64,000 nt of DNA from assembly GCF_900187125.1 (NCBI RefSeq), contig NZ_LT906468.1:1054001-1118000 (forward strand). Reading direction: 5' to 3'. Source of the DNA: Sphingobacterium mizutaii (GTDB lineage Bacteria > Bacteroidota > Bacteroidia > Sphingobacteriales > Sphingobacteriaceae). The notes beneath the pieces were generated by a model that was given only the letters and a program-made list of their open reading frames with translations, made no database searches and was not told the DNA's origin. Made by a program: the position numbers and the translations under genes. Positions 53,097-62,310 of this stretch are shown here, in pieces (the first letter of the stretch is position 1; every line of letters starts with the position of its first letter).

Positions 53097-53850
53097 TTTT
53101 CCTTTCCATATTTTGTCGCGTCAATTCTGAACAAAATATTGTCGTCGCCACTGCCACATTCAATGACTCCGCCTTGCCAACCCGTGGAATGGTCACCGCC
53201 TGATCAACTTTAGGGATCAGGTTTTCCCTAATTCCATTGCCTTCATTGCCCATCATGATAAACCCTTCCTTCCCAAAATTGGTTTCATAAATGGAATCTC
53301 CATTCAGAAGAGCACCAAAGATAGGCATGCTGTTTTGTTGAATGAATTCTTCCAAATCTAGATAGTGTAGTTTAATCCGGGAAAGTGAACCCATGGTGGC
53401 TTGCACAACCTTCGGATTATAGGCATCTACAGTGCCTATTGAGCAGATAATGTTTTCAATCCCGAACCATTCCGCAGTACGGATGATGGTTCCTAAATTG
53501 CCTGGATCTTGCACATCATCCAAAATCAAACTATGCTTCCCCTGAAGATCCTTTACATTTAATTGATTAAAATGCGGTATTTCAACCAAAGCCAATGCGC
53601 CTTGTGGATTCTTCAAGCTACTTATTTTCCCAAACTCGACTACAGTAAGCTCTTCAAGTTTTATATTTTGCGGTATTTTGCCCAATTTTACAGCGGCATC
53701 TGCTGTCGCAAATATTTTACTTATCTTGTAGGTTGAATGTGCAAACTCCAAAACGGATTTTATGCCCTCTACCACAAATAAGTTATGCTGAGTTCGGAAT
53801 TTTTTATGCTGCAATGAAGTAATTAGACTGATTTGAGCTTTTGACAACAT
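53089..53850 (-). CDS. SpoU/TrmH-family RNA 2'-O-methyltransferase
   Basis: This 253-residue SPOUT methylase has an N-terminal RNA-binding-like domain (FVVEGIKSVLEF) and the three knot motifs: DPGNLGTIIRTAEWFGIENI, MMGNEGNGI and IPRVGKAESLNVAVATTIF. It should methylate ribose in rRNA or tRNA; 23S rRNA RlmB-like activity is plausible. I chose the ATG at 53850, since the family starts MLSKAQ-like; a longer start at 53952 would run into the divergent gene. Its start lies only 7 bases from the start of that gene. Confidence 0.85.
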   Translation of the reverse strand: MLSKAQISLITSLQHKKFRTQHNLFVVEGIKSVLEFAHSTYKISKIFATADAAVKLGKIPQNIKLEELTVVEFGKISSLKNPQGALALVEIPHFNQLNVKDLQGKHSLILDDVQDPGNLGTIIRTAEWFGIENIICSIGTVDAYNPKVVQATMGSLSRIKLHYLDLEEFIQQNSMPIFGALLNGDSIYETNFGKEGFIMMGNEGNGIRENLIPKVDQAVTIPRVGKAESLNVAVATTIFCSELTRQNMERKNG

Positions 53851-53857
53851 GGGATGA

Positions 53858-56209
53858 ATGACTAATAAAAGAAGTTTATTATTTTTTGCAAGTATAACGT
53901 TTTTGTCGCTAATTATTGCGTCCTGTCGATCGGCGAAATACCTCGACGACAATCAATATCTGGTCACCGATGTCGATTTAAATGGGGTAACACCTGAATT
54001 GAAAGAGCCCGCAGGAATGTACGTGGCTAATGAAATCCGTCCAAATTCTCCACTCTATTTGACCATTTATAACATGTTCAATACCCGAGATGGACAATAT
54101 AAAACCGAGAACATCAAAAATGTAGGGGAGGCCCCTAGGATCCTTGATTCTGCGGTCGTTGATCTCTCCGCAACCCAGATCCAACGATTTCTTCAAACCA
54201 AGGGGTATTTTAATGCCAAGGTTGAGCCCCAGATCGAATTCAATAAAAAGAAAGCCAAAATCAATTTTAATGCAAACCTGGGAAATCCTTATACCATCCG
54301 AGAAATCGATAGGACGGTAGAGGATCCAGCAGTAGATTCCATCTATCAGGAAAAGGTCGTTCCGATCAGCCCCTTAAAATCCGGAAAACGCTATGATGCA
54401 TCCGATCTATACCTTGAACGAGAACGCCTCTATACCAATATGCGAGAGTCGGGTTATTATGATTATTTAAGGCAGTATATGCGTGCTGGAATTGACACCA
54501 TAGATTTGGACAATCAAGCCGATTTATTGATCCAGGTGTCCAACCGGGAGGATTCAACTAAACATAAGATTTATTATATTGACAGTGTGTATTTTACAGT
54601 TGAAGCTGCCGATCCGGAATTAAAAAAGAATTCTGAAGGTAAATTCGATACCCTGACCAAGATTTTCTATACCGATCAAACCGGCAATTTTAAATTAAGA
54701 CCCCTATCCAGATATGCTTTCCTCAGGTCTGGACAAAAATTCAATAGTGCTAACGAAGAGCTAGCCTACGACCGTTTATATGAAATGAATGGTTTCCGCT
54801 CGGTTAAGATCAATTACCAGCAAAAAGATTCCAACAAATTGGATGTCCAATATACCGTGGTACCGCGTTCTGCCATGAGCAATCAGATAGAAGGCGAATT
54901 TACATTCAGTTCAGGGATGAGCGGTTTCAACGTGGGTAACACCTTCTCACATCGGAATGTGTTCGGAGGTTCTGAAACCATTGAGGTCAAAATGCGGTAT
55001 GGGGTCCTTTTTGATTCCAGGTTGCCAGGAAGCTTGGCGGATAAAATCTTTAACAATGATTTTCAGGTAGGGGTAAATCTTTCTTTCCCACGATTATTGA
55101 CCCCGTTTAGGGTTCGTAGTGTGGGTCGATACGGTTTGCCTAGAACCACTTTTTCTTCAAGTTTGCAATTGTTCTTTCAAGATCAAACCTATGCCAATCG
55201 ATATTGGATCAATAGCCTGAACTATATCTGGTATGAGGCGACCAATAAGATGCACAGCTTGACCCCAGTGGTTATCGAGTATAGACATGGACAGTTGAAC
55301 GATGAATTCAAAGAGAGCCTGATCGATCAAGGCTATGGTCTGTATGTCCGAAGCAATGACCGTAAATACTTTGGCTTAGGGGCTCAATATGCCTATACCT
55401 ACAATGGGCCGAAATTAACGACAAAAGAGAACTTCAGTTATTTCAGAGGGGCAGTGGATATCAGTGGAAATCTGCTAGGGCTATTAGGAAATGTCATGAA
55501 ATTCAAGCAAAATGAAGACGGCGAGAAACTGATCTTCGGCGTGCCGTTTCTGCAATATATGAAAGGTGAGATAGACTATCGTTGGTATAGACATCTGGGT
55601 GGAAACAGGCAGTTTGTTTTCCGGATTAACTCAGGCGTTGCGGTTCCTTATGGAAACAACTCTTCCTTGAACATGATTTTTGAGAAGAGCTTTTTTGCAG
55701 GTGGTATGAATGGGATCCGTGCTTGGCAGGCCCGTACGCTGGGTCCCGGTGGCTATAATCGTTCTTCCATCAATCCTGAATTCCGTGTGAACCTGAGAAA
55801 CCTAGATCAGCTGGGGGAAATAAAGTTGGAGTCCAATGCTGAATTCCGCTTTCGGATGTTGAACAATTTCTTTGGCGCCAAGTTAAATGGAGCTACCTTT
55901 TTGGATGCAGGAAACGTCTGGAGGATCCGTGAGGATATCATCAATCCAAATGGAGAATTCCGAGGCGATAAATTCCTTTCACAAATTGCATTGGGTACAG
56001 GCTTTGGATTGCGTGTAGACCTTGATTATTTTATTATCCGTCTTGATGCAGGCCTTAAACTGAAAGATCCCCAGTTCTCGGGATCAGATCAATGGGTGAT
56101 CAAGGACTTCTTCAATGCCAAGAAATTCAAACAGGATTACTATCAGACCAACTGGCCTGACCGTTATAGCTTTATCCAATATAATTTCGGAGTAGGGATG
56201 CCTTTCTAG
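53858..56209 (+). CDS. BamA/TamA-family outer-membrane protein, lipidated
   Basis: This 783-residue protein has a lipobox-like end of the leader at Cys23 (LIIASC), POTRA-like repeats (about 40-330) and a C-terminal beta-barrel of the bacterial surface antigen type, with NSGVAVPYGNNSS, FFAGGMNGIRAWQARTLGPGGY and a final Phe (FGVGMPF). BamA or TamA relatives insert or export outer-membrane proteins. Its length suits a TamA-like role. Its stop codon overlaps the stop of the convergent gene in CTAG. Confidence 0.85.
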   Translation: MTNKRSLLFFASITFLSLIIASCRSAKYLDDNQYLVTDVDLNGVTPELKEPAGMYVANEIRPNSPLYLTIYNMFNTRDGQYKTENIKNVGEAPRILDSAVVDLSATQIQRFLQTKGYFNAKVEPQIEFNKKKAKINFNANLGNPYTIREIDRTVEDPAVDSIYQEKVVPISPLKSGKRYDASDLYLERERLYTNMRESGYYDYLRQYMRAGIDTIDLDNQADLLIQVSNREDSTKHKIYYIDSVYFTVEAADPELKKNSEGKFDTLTKIFYTDQTGNFKLRPLSRYAFLRSGQKFNSANEELAYDRLYEMNGFRSVKINYQQKDSNKLDVQYTVVPRSAMSNQIEGEFTFSSGMSGFNVGNTFSHRNVFGGSETIEVKMRYGVLFDSRLPGSLADKIFNNDFQVGVNLSFPRLLTPFRVRSVGRYGLPRTTFSSSLQLFFQDQTYANRYWINSLNYIWYEATNKMHSLTPVVIEYRHGQLNDEFKESLIDQGYGLYVRSNDRKYFGLGAQYAYTYNGPKLTTKENFSYFRGAVDISGNLLGLLGNVMKFKQNEDGEKLIFGVPFLQYMKGEIDYRWYRHLGGNRQFVFRINSGVAVPYGNNSSLNMIFEKSFFAGGMNGIRAWQARTLGPGGYNRSSINPEFRVNLRNLDQLGEIKLESNAEFRFRMLNNFFGAKLNGATFLDAGNVWRIREDIINPNGEFRGDKFLSQIALGTGFGLRVDLDYFIIRLDAGLKLKDPQFSGSDQWVIKDFFNAKKFKQDYYQTNWPDRYSFIQYNFGVGMPF

Positions 56210-56748
56210 AGCAGACCTTTCAATCCCATGATACTGCTTTCGATCAATTGGCGAACATCCAATCCTTTGCTGTAGTTCAGATAGAAGTAAATAGCAGCAA
56301 GAATCAAAAGAGTGATCAAGAAGCGCTTGAATTTATAGGCAATATATAAGATCAACAATGGGATAATGATCAACAGGAACCCACTGATTTTATAAGGTGT
56401 AATGCCTTTATCTGTTACCCGCAAAAAGAATAGCTTACCCAAGTCAGATCCAGCAAATTTATGCTTGAAAAATACAAATGTGGAAGATTCAATAGGATTG
56501 CTTGTAACAGCGACGCCGTCCGTAAATTTAAGTTCCTGTGAAAAACCATTGATGGTAAAATTATAATTACCGTTGACCGTATTGTCCGTTTTTTCGGCAG
56601 TATCGATGGCAATTATCGCCAATTTTCCATTCTGCGAAAGGTTTTCCTTTACCGTAAAGTCCTTAATAATTGTGTTTTGCGCCAGCAAATCTTGGGGCAT
56701 AAGGTACAAGATACCAAGGCATAAGAAAAGAAACCAACTGTTTTTCAT
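56206..56748 (-). CDS. Exported membrane protein of unknown function
   Basis: This 180-residue protein has a signal peptide (to about LLAQ, residue 24), a beta-rich soluble region (about 25-120) and two hydrophobic segments (about 120-155) that are probably transmembrane, with a short tail. I chose ATG 56748 over the start five codons earlier. I do not recognise the family. It is convergent with and overlaps the BamA/TamA-like gene by 4 bases. Confidence 0.6.
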   Translation of the reverse strand: MKNSWFLFLCLGILYLMPQDLLAQNTIIKDFTVKENLSQNGKLAIIAIDTAEKTDNTVNGNYNFTINGFSQELKFTDGVAVTSNPIESSTFVFFKHKFAGSDLGKLFFLRVTDKGITPYKISGFLLIIIPLLILYIAYKFKRFLITLLILAAIYFYLNYSKGLDVRQLIESSIMGLKGLL

Positions 56749-56827
56749 GATGCAATGATACAAAATTGCAAGGATTCTAAAAATGGATAGGCTACAAATT
56801 CAAGTTTATTAATTGCGGAGGTCTTCT

Positions 56828-56835
56828 TATCTTTG
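56828..56835 (+). promoter_or_regulatory. Candidate -7 promoter element of serS
   Basis: TATCTTTG matches TAnnTTTG exactly and ends 30 bases before the serS ATG at 56866. Confidence 0.5.
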
Positions 56836-56865
56836 CTCCCGATACAAATAAAAAAGCATAATTAT

Positions 56866-58137
56866 ATGTTGCAATTAAATTACATCCGCGAAAATCGGGA
56901 CCATGTAGTTGAAAGGCTTGGAGTTAAGAATTTCAACGAAGTAGAATTGGTCGATCAGATCATTGCTTTAGACGAACAACGTCGCAAAACCCAAAATCAT
57001 TCTGACTCTATTGCAGCGGAGGCAAACTCGTCCGCGAAGCAAATTGGAGACTTGATGCGTCAAGGCAAGAAAGAGGAAGCTGAAGCAATCAAATCGCGTT
57101 CTGCATCATATAAAGAGCAAATCAAAGAACTTACTGAAGCATTGGATAAGATCGAAAAAGAACTGCACGATAAGTTGATCCAATTGCCCAATCTTCCCTA
57201 TAAGATGGTTCCTGCTGGCTTAACACCAGAGGATAATGAAGTGGTCCTTGAAAACGGAACAGTTCCCCAATTACCTCAAGGCGCCATGCCGCACTGGGAA
57301 TTGGCAGCTAAATACGATATCATCGATTTCGAATTAGGTACCAAGATCACTGGTGCTGGTTTCCCTGTGTATAAAGGTAAAGGAGCTCGTTTACAACGTG
57401 GACTGATCAACTTCTTCTTGGATGAAGCTGCAAAAATGGGCTACCGCGAAGTTCAGGTTCCTATTGTAGTGAATGAAGATTCTGCTTATGCAACAGGGCA
57501 ATTGCCTGATAAAGAAGGTCAGATGTATCACGTCACGAATGACGACTTTTATTTGATCCCAACAGCAGAAGTTCCAATCACCAATATCTATCGCGATACT
57601 ATTGTAAAAAGCGATGATTTCCCAATTAAACACTGTGGCTATACACCATGTTTCCGTAGAGAAGCGGGATCCTATGGTGCCCATGTTCGTGGATTGAACA
57701 GATTACACCAATTTGATAAAGTAGAATTGGTTCAGATCGTGAATCCAGAAAAATCTTACGAAACACTGGAGGAAATGAGCAGCTATGTACAGTCCTTGTT
57801 GCAGAAATTAGGATTGCCATACCGTGTTTTACGCCTATGTGGTGGCGATATGAGCTTTACATCTGCCATGACCTACGATATGGAAACCTATTCAGCAGCG
57901 CAAGAGCGTTGGTTAGAGGTATCTTCTGTGTCCAATTTTGAAACTTACCAAGCGAATCGCCTGAAAGTACGTTTCAAAGGCGAAGATGGTAAAACCCAAC
58001 TAGCACATACCTTAAACGGCTCCGCACTAGCATTGCCTAGGATCGTAGCGACACTCTTAGAAAACAATCAAACCGAAAAAGGCATCAAGATCCCAGAAGT
58101 TCTGGTCCCTTATGTAGGGTTTGACTATATTGACTAA
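56866..58137 (+). CDS. serS: Seryl-tRNA synthetase
   Basis: This 423-residue class II synthetase charges tRNA-Ser. The N-terminal coiled-coil arm (about 25-100) is rich in Lys, Glu and Gln. Class II motif 2 appears as PCFRREAGSYG, and motif 3 near the C-terminus as LNGSALALPRIVATLLENNQ. I chose ATG 56866 (MLQLNYIRENRDHV), which matches the family start and follows the promoter element. A strong terminator follows. Confidence 0.95.
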   Translation: MLQLNYIRENRDHVVERLGVKNFNEVELVDQIIALDEQRRKTQNHSDSIAAEANSSAKQIGDLMRQGKKEEAEAIKSRSASYKEQIKELTEALDKIEKELHDKLIQLPNLPYKMVPAGLTPEDNEVVLENGTVPQLPQGAMPHWELAAKYDIIDFELGTKITGAGFPVYKGKGARLQRGLINFFLDEAAKMGYREVQVPIVVNEDSAYATGQLPDKEGQMYHVTNDDFYLIPTAEVPITNIYRDTIVKSDDFPIKHCGYTPCFRREAGSYGAHVRGLNRLHQFDKVELVQIVNPEKSYETLEEMSSYVQSLLQKLGLPYRVLRLCGGDMSFTSAMTYDMETYSAAQERWLEVSSVSNFETYQANRLKVRFKGEDGKTQLAHTLNGSALALPRIVATLLENNQTEKGIKIPEVLVPYVGFDYID

Positions 58138-58140
58138 AAA

Positions 58141-58177
58141 CAAAACATCCCCGAGAAATCGGGGATGTTTTGTTTTT
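58141..58177. terminator. Intrinsic terminator after serS
   Basis: CAAAACATCCCCGA (58141-58154) and TCGGGGATGTTTTG (58159-58172) form a 14-bp stem with a GAAA tetraloop. A T-run follows, and an A-run precedes it, so it may also work on the minus strand. Confidence 0.92.
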
Positions 58178-58179
58178 AG

Positions 58180-58460
58180 TCAGTATTGAGATATGAGATG
58201 TGAGATATGAGATATTAAATTTGAAACCTGTATATCTCAAATCTCAATACTCACATTTCTCTTCAAAAAAATAGCGCCTTTCTATCTCATATCTCACATC
58301 TCAATACTCACATCTCTTTTAGAGCCATTCTATCTCATATCTCAATACTCATATCTCAATACTCTCTTAGAGCCTTTCTATCTCATATCTCAATACTCAT
58401 ATCTCAATACTCTCTTAGAGCCATTCTATCTCATATCTCAAATCTCAATACTCATATCTC
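58180..58460. repeat. GAGATAT-type heptad repeat locus with 48-bp units
   Basis: A short plus-oriented arm (about 58184-58218, GAGATAT/GAGATGT) is followed by a long complementary arm (about 58230-58460). In the latter, units starting TAGAGCC at 58320, 58368 and 58416 repeat with a 48-base period; the first two are nearly identical and the third diverges as it enters the methyltransferase gene. The sequence family is the same as at 12410-12726. Confidence 0.85.
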
Positions 58461-59157
58461 TTCTCGGCTCCATCCTTACCAAATACTGGTCATTATCATC
58501 TTCAAATAAGATCTGTACGACCCAGTTTTCTTCATGGGCGATTTTGATAAGGGTTTGTTGGTCAATATAGAGCCATTTAAAAGGTTGGCCAAGGTTTCCT
58601 TTGTATTCGTATTGGAAGTTGATTTCGCCAAAGTAATGATCCGGTCTGGCGATTCTATACTCTTCGTAGAGATAAGATATATCAGAGCTATCAAAGATCA
58701 ACTGTCCTTTATCTGTAAGCAGGCTTTTAGAATGTTTAAGCAGGTTCCTGAAACCATCTACAGTTTCGGCGATACCTATGCCATTCATTAAGAACAATAA
58801 AGTATCATATTTTTTCTCGGCGAACTGAAAGAAATCCGCATGGATTACATTTTTTACGCCACGTTTTTCCATGATTTTGCAGGCGGTCGCCGATATTTCC
58901 ATAGCATCGACCTCAAATCCTTTCTCCTGCAAATAAAGAGCATGCACACCCGCTCCAGCCCCTACATCCAAGACCTTGCCATCACAAAGGGATAGGGCAA
59001 TGAATTCCAATTCTGGAATATCTTCTTCTTCCCTGAAAAAAACCTCGATAGGCATTTCCTCAATATCGCCATAGCTACTGTGCAATAGGAGAGGTTCATT
59101 CAGTTTTCCTAGCCCATGATAATCATACAGGGCTTCGCCATAAACATCTCTATTCAT
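58438..59157 (-). CDS. SAM-dependent methyltransferase (class I)
   Basis: This 239-residue protein has motif I VLDVGAGAGVHALYL (about 62-76), a following acidic residue in VDAMEIS, and HADFFQF, typical of class I methyltransferases. Substrate is unknown. Its last residues (about RDMSIEI) and its stop codon are encoded by the heptad repeat, suggesting that the repeat has replaced or extended the original 3' end. It overlaps pncB by 8 bases and is co-transcribed with it. Confidence 0.8.
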   Translation of the reverse strand: MNRDVYGEALYDYHGLGKLNEPLLLHSSYGDIEEMPIEVFFREEEDIPELEFIALSLCDGKVLDVGAGAGVHALYLQEKGFEVDAMEISATACKIMEKRGVKNVIHADFFQFAEKKYDTLLFLMNGIGIAETVDGFRNLLKHSKSLLTDKGQLIFDSSDISYLYEEYRIARPDHYFGEINFQYEYKGNLGQPFKWLYIDQQTLIKIAHEENWVVQILFEDDNDQYLVRMEPRRDMSIEI

Positions 59158-60328
59158 GGTTTGAAATATTTAGGAAGCGCTTCGCCATTTTTATCTCTTC
59201 AGGATCGCCAGTATGCTTGTTTGGCTCATCAGACAGCTTGATCACTGGAGTCCATTCACCCTCATCAGGGAAGGCCTCTGTCATCTTGATCACGATGTTC
59301 ATTCTCGATAAGCCAACATCATTGGTAAAATCGGTTCCGATACCAAAAGAGTATCCAATCTTACCCTGACAGAAATTCGAAATCTTAACCACCTTCTCAT
59401 AATCCAAACCATCTGAAAAGATGATGGTCTTATTGAGCGGATTAATGCCTTTGCTATTATAATGGTCTATAGTCTTTTGGGCAAATTCTATCGCATCGCC
59501 ACTATCATGCCTAACTCCATCAAATAGCTTGCTTAGCTTTTTGTCAAATTGTTTAAAGAAGACTTCCGTAGTATAGGTATCAGAAAGGGCAATCCCTAAG
59601 TCACCACGGTACACGTCAGACCAATTCTCCAAGCCCAGCAAATTGGCCATCTTATAACCGTATTTCGCAGCATGGAACATAAACCATTCATGTGCATGAG
59701 TGCCAATTGGCTTGATATGGTATTTCATGGCTAAATGCACATTGCTTGTTCCGATAAAAGTCTTGGAAGGATGTTCCTTCAAGGCTTTGATCACTAAATC
59801 ATGTACAGCATAGGAGTGGCGCCTTCGGGTTCCGAAGTCGGCAATCGTAATATTGAGTTTATCATATTTGTACATCTTTTCATGTACGATATTCATGACC
59901 TCCGCATCGTCAACCCTTTTTTGTCCAGTTACCTCATAGTAGGTTTCACAGATTAATGCCATCAATGGTACTTCCCATAAAATGGTCCTGTACCAATAGC
60001 CTTCGATCTTCACCGAAAGGTCGGGGCCATTTTGCGTGATCTTGACTTCATCAGGATCAAAATGATACCCTTGTAGGAAATCAAAATAGGTAGGGTCAAT
60101 ATATGGACAGGTCTTTGCGAAAAAGCTTTTTTCCGCAGCAGTAAGCTTCAAATTTGCCAATTGATTTACAGCTTCCCTCAGTTTATCGGCAAAACCCTCT
60201 GGAAACTGATGTTTCCCACGGTTAATAAATTGATAGCGAGCTTTCGCTTTTGGAAAGAGTTTCACCACCGCATATTGCATGGTGAATTTGTAAAAATCAT
60301 TGTCTAAAATGGAGGTAAGTTTTGCCAT
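59150..60328 (-). CDS. pncB: Nicotinate phosphoribosyltransferase
   Basis: This 392-residue enzyme makes nicotinate mononucleotide in NAD salvage. Recognisable blocks are ILDNDFYKFTMQ at the N-terminus, ILWEVPLMALICETYY, FGTRRRHSYAVHD, GTSNVHLAMK, GVRHDSGDAIEFA and IIFSDGLDYEKV. It is the first gene of a two-gene unit with the methyltransferase. Confidence 0.93.
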   Translation of the reverse strand: MAKLTSILDNDFYKFTMQYAVVKLFPKAKARYQFINRGKHQFPEGFADKLREAVNQLANLKLTAAEKSFFAKTCPYIDPTYFDFLQGYHFDPDEVKITQNGPDLSVKIEGYWYRTILWEVPLMALICETYYEVTGQKRVDDAEVMNIVHEKMYKYDKLNITIADFGTRRRHSYAVHDLVIKALKEHPSKTFIGTSNVHLAMKYHIKPIGTHAHEWFMFHAAKYGYKMANLLGLENWSDVYRGDLGIALSDTYTTEVFFKQFDKKLSKLFDGVRHDSGDAIEFAQKTIDHYNSKGINPLNKTIIFSDGLDYEKVVKISNFCQGKIGYSFGIGTDFTNDVGLSRMNIVIKMTEAFPDEGEWTPVIKLSDEPNKHTGDPEEIKMAKRFLNISNHE

Positions 60329-60491
60329 TCCCTAAAAAATTAATGCTTGTGCTTTATTGAAGTTAACAAAAAGCAGGAACAAAAATGCCTTTTTATCCAC
60401 AACAAAACAAAAAATCATACCCTTTTGGATTAAAATCTAACCATGGATTTCTATTCCATTAGCTTCCAAATTGAAAGGGTGCAGCCATATT

Positions 60492-60527
60492 AAAAACAAA
60501 GCGGGCTGATCTAGATCAGCCCGCTTT
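60492..60527 (-). terminator. Intrinsic terminator after the DUF6600 gene
   Basis: AAAGCGGGCTGATC (60498-60511) and its complement (60514-60527) form a 14-bp stem with a two-base loop. The minus strand then reads GTTTTTAA. Confidence 0.88.
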
Positions 60528-60556
60528 AACAAATTGTTTCAACTAAATATAAAAAT

Positions 60557-62092
60557 TTATCCTCTGTTTCCTCTACCTGAACCACGTTCTGAACGTTGGT
60601 TTGATTGTGGTCTTGAAGAGGACCTAGATTCATGGTTTGAACTACGTTGTACAGAAGGACGACTTTGTGGTCTTTCTGAATTGCGTGTTTGAAATACTCT
60701 ATTTTGCGACCTAGATTCTTGTTGCATTCTAGGTTGGCGTTGTTCTCGCTGTGGAGCCGATTGCCTTTGTTGGCTACGGTTCATCGATTCATTTCTAGTC
60801 GGTCTAGAGCTACGGTTCATCGATTCGTTTCTAGTCGGTCTAGAGCTACGGTTCATCGATTCGTTTCTAGTCGGTCTAGAGCTACGGTTCATCGATTCGT
60901 TTCTAGTCGGTCTAGAACTACGGTTCATCGATTCGTTTCTAGTCGGTCTAGAGCTACGGTTCATCGATTCATTTCTAGTCGGTCTAGAACTACGGTTCAT
61001 CGATTCGTTTCTAGTCGATCTAGAGCTGCGGTTCATTGTTTCGTTTCTAGATGAAGAACGATCCATAGATACTTTTCCGCGAGAAGAAGGCTGACGGTCT
61101 CTGCTGTTCGTATTTCCTCTTTCTACTCTTCCAGAACGTGAATTATTGGTTGCTTCTCTATTGCTACGGTTTGAATTTCCGTTACCAATATGCATTTCAC
61201 GTTGTCCGTTGGCATTTCTAGTGATTCTGTAATCTGAATTACTTCTTCCGCTTTGGCTACGTCCTGACCTGTTCTCTACGCGGTTTGCAGGAGATCTGTC
61301 AGAAGAACGTGCGTTACGGTTGTTTTCAAGACGGCCACTTCTGCTGTTGGCAGCACGATCCGAACGATTGTTCCTGTCTGGACGGTACATCGATACAGAG
61401 CTGCGGCTAACCCGTGAAGCACCACGTCTGTTGTCAAAGTTTACATTTCTAACATCAACACGTCTACCGATGTGTCTTTCGATGTCTCTGCGTGCAGGAC
61501 CTCCATAGTAACGGTTGTTGTTGACAATGTATGTATTGTTGATAATCGTTGTGTTATTATAAATGTTGCGACGACCATAAGACCAGTGTCTGTTCATATA
61601 GCGATCATAGATGCGTGTAGTTGGGATAAATACCCATAAGTCTAGGGGAATACCAAGGCTTACGTTTACACTTATTCCCGGACGCATCGGTGCCCAACCA
61701 TAGTAGCCACCACCACTACGCCAATCTACCCATGCTGGTCCCCATTCATAGCCTGGAACCCATGCCCAACCTCTATGCGGTCTGTGGATCCAACGACCAT
61801 AGTGGAAAGGAGCCCAGCCCCAATCGTAATTCGATACCCATGTGTTACCATATTCAGTCATGGTCCAATAACCATTGGTACCATAAGGACGAAAATCATC
61901 GTCTTCATCAGGGTACCAGACATCGCCATATTCGTCATCATGATCCCAATCCCCGTAAGGATCCAGTTCTTCATGAAAAACATCGAAATCGACATCATCA
62001 TATCCCTGCGCCGAAGCGGCATTTATGCTGAATAGCCCTAAGAGCATCATGATAAATGCGGTATATATTGTGGATGTTTTCAAATTTTTCAT
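60557..62092 (-). CDS. DUF6600-type exported protein with Arg/Ser/Asn-rich repeat tail
   Basis: This 511-residue protein has a signal peptide (ending near AASAQ), an acidic Tyr/Asp-rich segment, then a Trp/Tyr/Gly-rich core (WTMTEYGNTWVSNYDWGWAPFHYGRW, PGYEWGPAWVDWRSGGGYYGWAPM) typical of DUF6600 proteins. From about residue 220 on it is low-complexity and very basic (Arg, Ser, Asn), with a 12-residue unit NESMNRSSRPTR repeated in tandem. The start at 62092 gives the signal peptide; a longer frame upstream is not supported. The function is unknown; envelope or nucleic-acid/polyanion binding is possible from the charge. Confidence 0.75.
   Translation of the reverse strand: MKNLKTSTIYTAFIMMLLGLFSINAASAQGYDDVDFDVFHEELDPYGDWDHDDEYGDVWYPDEDDDFRPYGTNGYWTMTEYGNTWVSNYDWGWAPFHYGRWIHRPHRGWAWVPGYEWGPAWVDWRSGGGYYGWAPMRPGISVNVSLGIPLDLWVFIPTTRIYDRYMNRHWSYGRRNIYNNTTIINNTYIVNNNRYYGGPARRDIERHIGRRVDVRNVNFDNRRGASRVSRSSVSMYRPDRNNRSDRAANSRSGRLENNRNARSSDRSPANRVENRSGRSQSGRSNSDYRITRNANGQREMHIGNGNSNRSNREATNNSRSGRVERGNTNSRDRQPSSRGKVSMDRSSSRNETMNRSSRSTRNESMNRSSRPTRNESMNRSSRPTRNESMNRSSRPTRNESMNRSSRPTRNESMNRSSRPTRNESMNRSSRPTRNESMNRSQQRQSAPQREQRQPRMQQESRSQNRVFQTRNSERPQSRPSVQRSSNHESRSSSRPQSNQRSERGSGRGNRG
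60776..61063 (-). repeat. 36-bp coding tandem repeat array
   Basis: Units begin at 60776, 60812, 60848, 60884, 60920, 60956, 60992 and 61028 with an exact 36-base period. They differ by a few bases, mostly silent. Each encodes the 12-residue unit of the DUF6600 protein tail, so copy number can change by slippage without a frameshift. Confidence 0.92.
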
Positions 62093-62250
62093 ATGTAAAC
62101 AATTTAATTTTTTACCATAATTTGTAGGTATGACCAGCGCTTTTGAGAAAAGGTTTAATTGTATAATTATTTTGTCAAACTTTTTTGCTCTTATTGATGT
62201 TTCTGCTAATATTGGATAGACTTTCCGAATGGATATTAAGAAATTTTGTA

Positions 62251-62258
62251 CATTTGCC
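62251..62258 (+). promoter_or_regulatory. Candidate -7 promoter element of the mla operon
   Basis: TACATTTG matches TAnnTTTG exactly, 52 bases before the ATG at 62311. Confidence 0.5.
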
Positions 62259-62310
62259 ACAAAATATTTCCGAATTAGCAATTGGAAAAACACGTTAATA
62301 CACATAGTTA

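Noticed and set aside
53851..53952. Longer N-terminus for the SpoU methylase
   Set aside because: It would overlap the signal peptide of the divergent outer-membrane protein and adds a low-quality segment before the conserved MLSKAQ start.
60689..61054. Plus-strand open frame of about 120 codons across the 36-bp repeat
   Set aside because: It is the antisense shadow of the DUF6600 repeat tail; the minus-strand product has a signal peptide and a recognisable domain.
60776..61063. Regular 36-bp repeats as a possible CRISPR array
   Set aside because: The units are contiguous with no unique spacers and translate into a regular 12-residue protein repeat in the frame of a long gene.
62205..62213. 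GCTAATATT near the mla operon as a third copy of the damage-response palindrome
   Set aside because: Only the left half matches; the right half TTAGTAA is missing.
62093..62305. Longer N-terminus for the DUF6600 protein
   Set aside because: A clear signal peptide begins at 62092, so the 71 codons upstream are not part of the protein.
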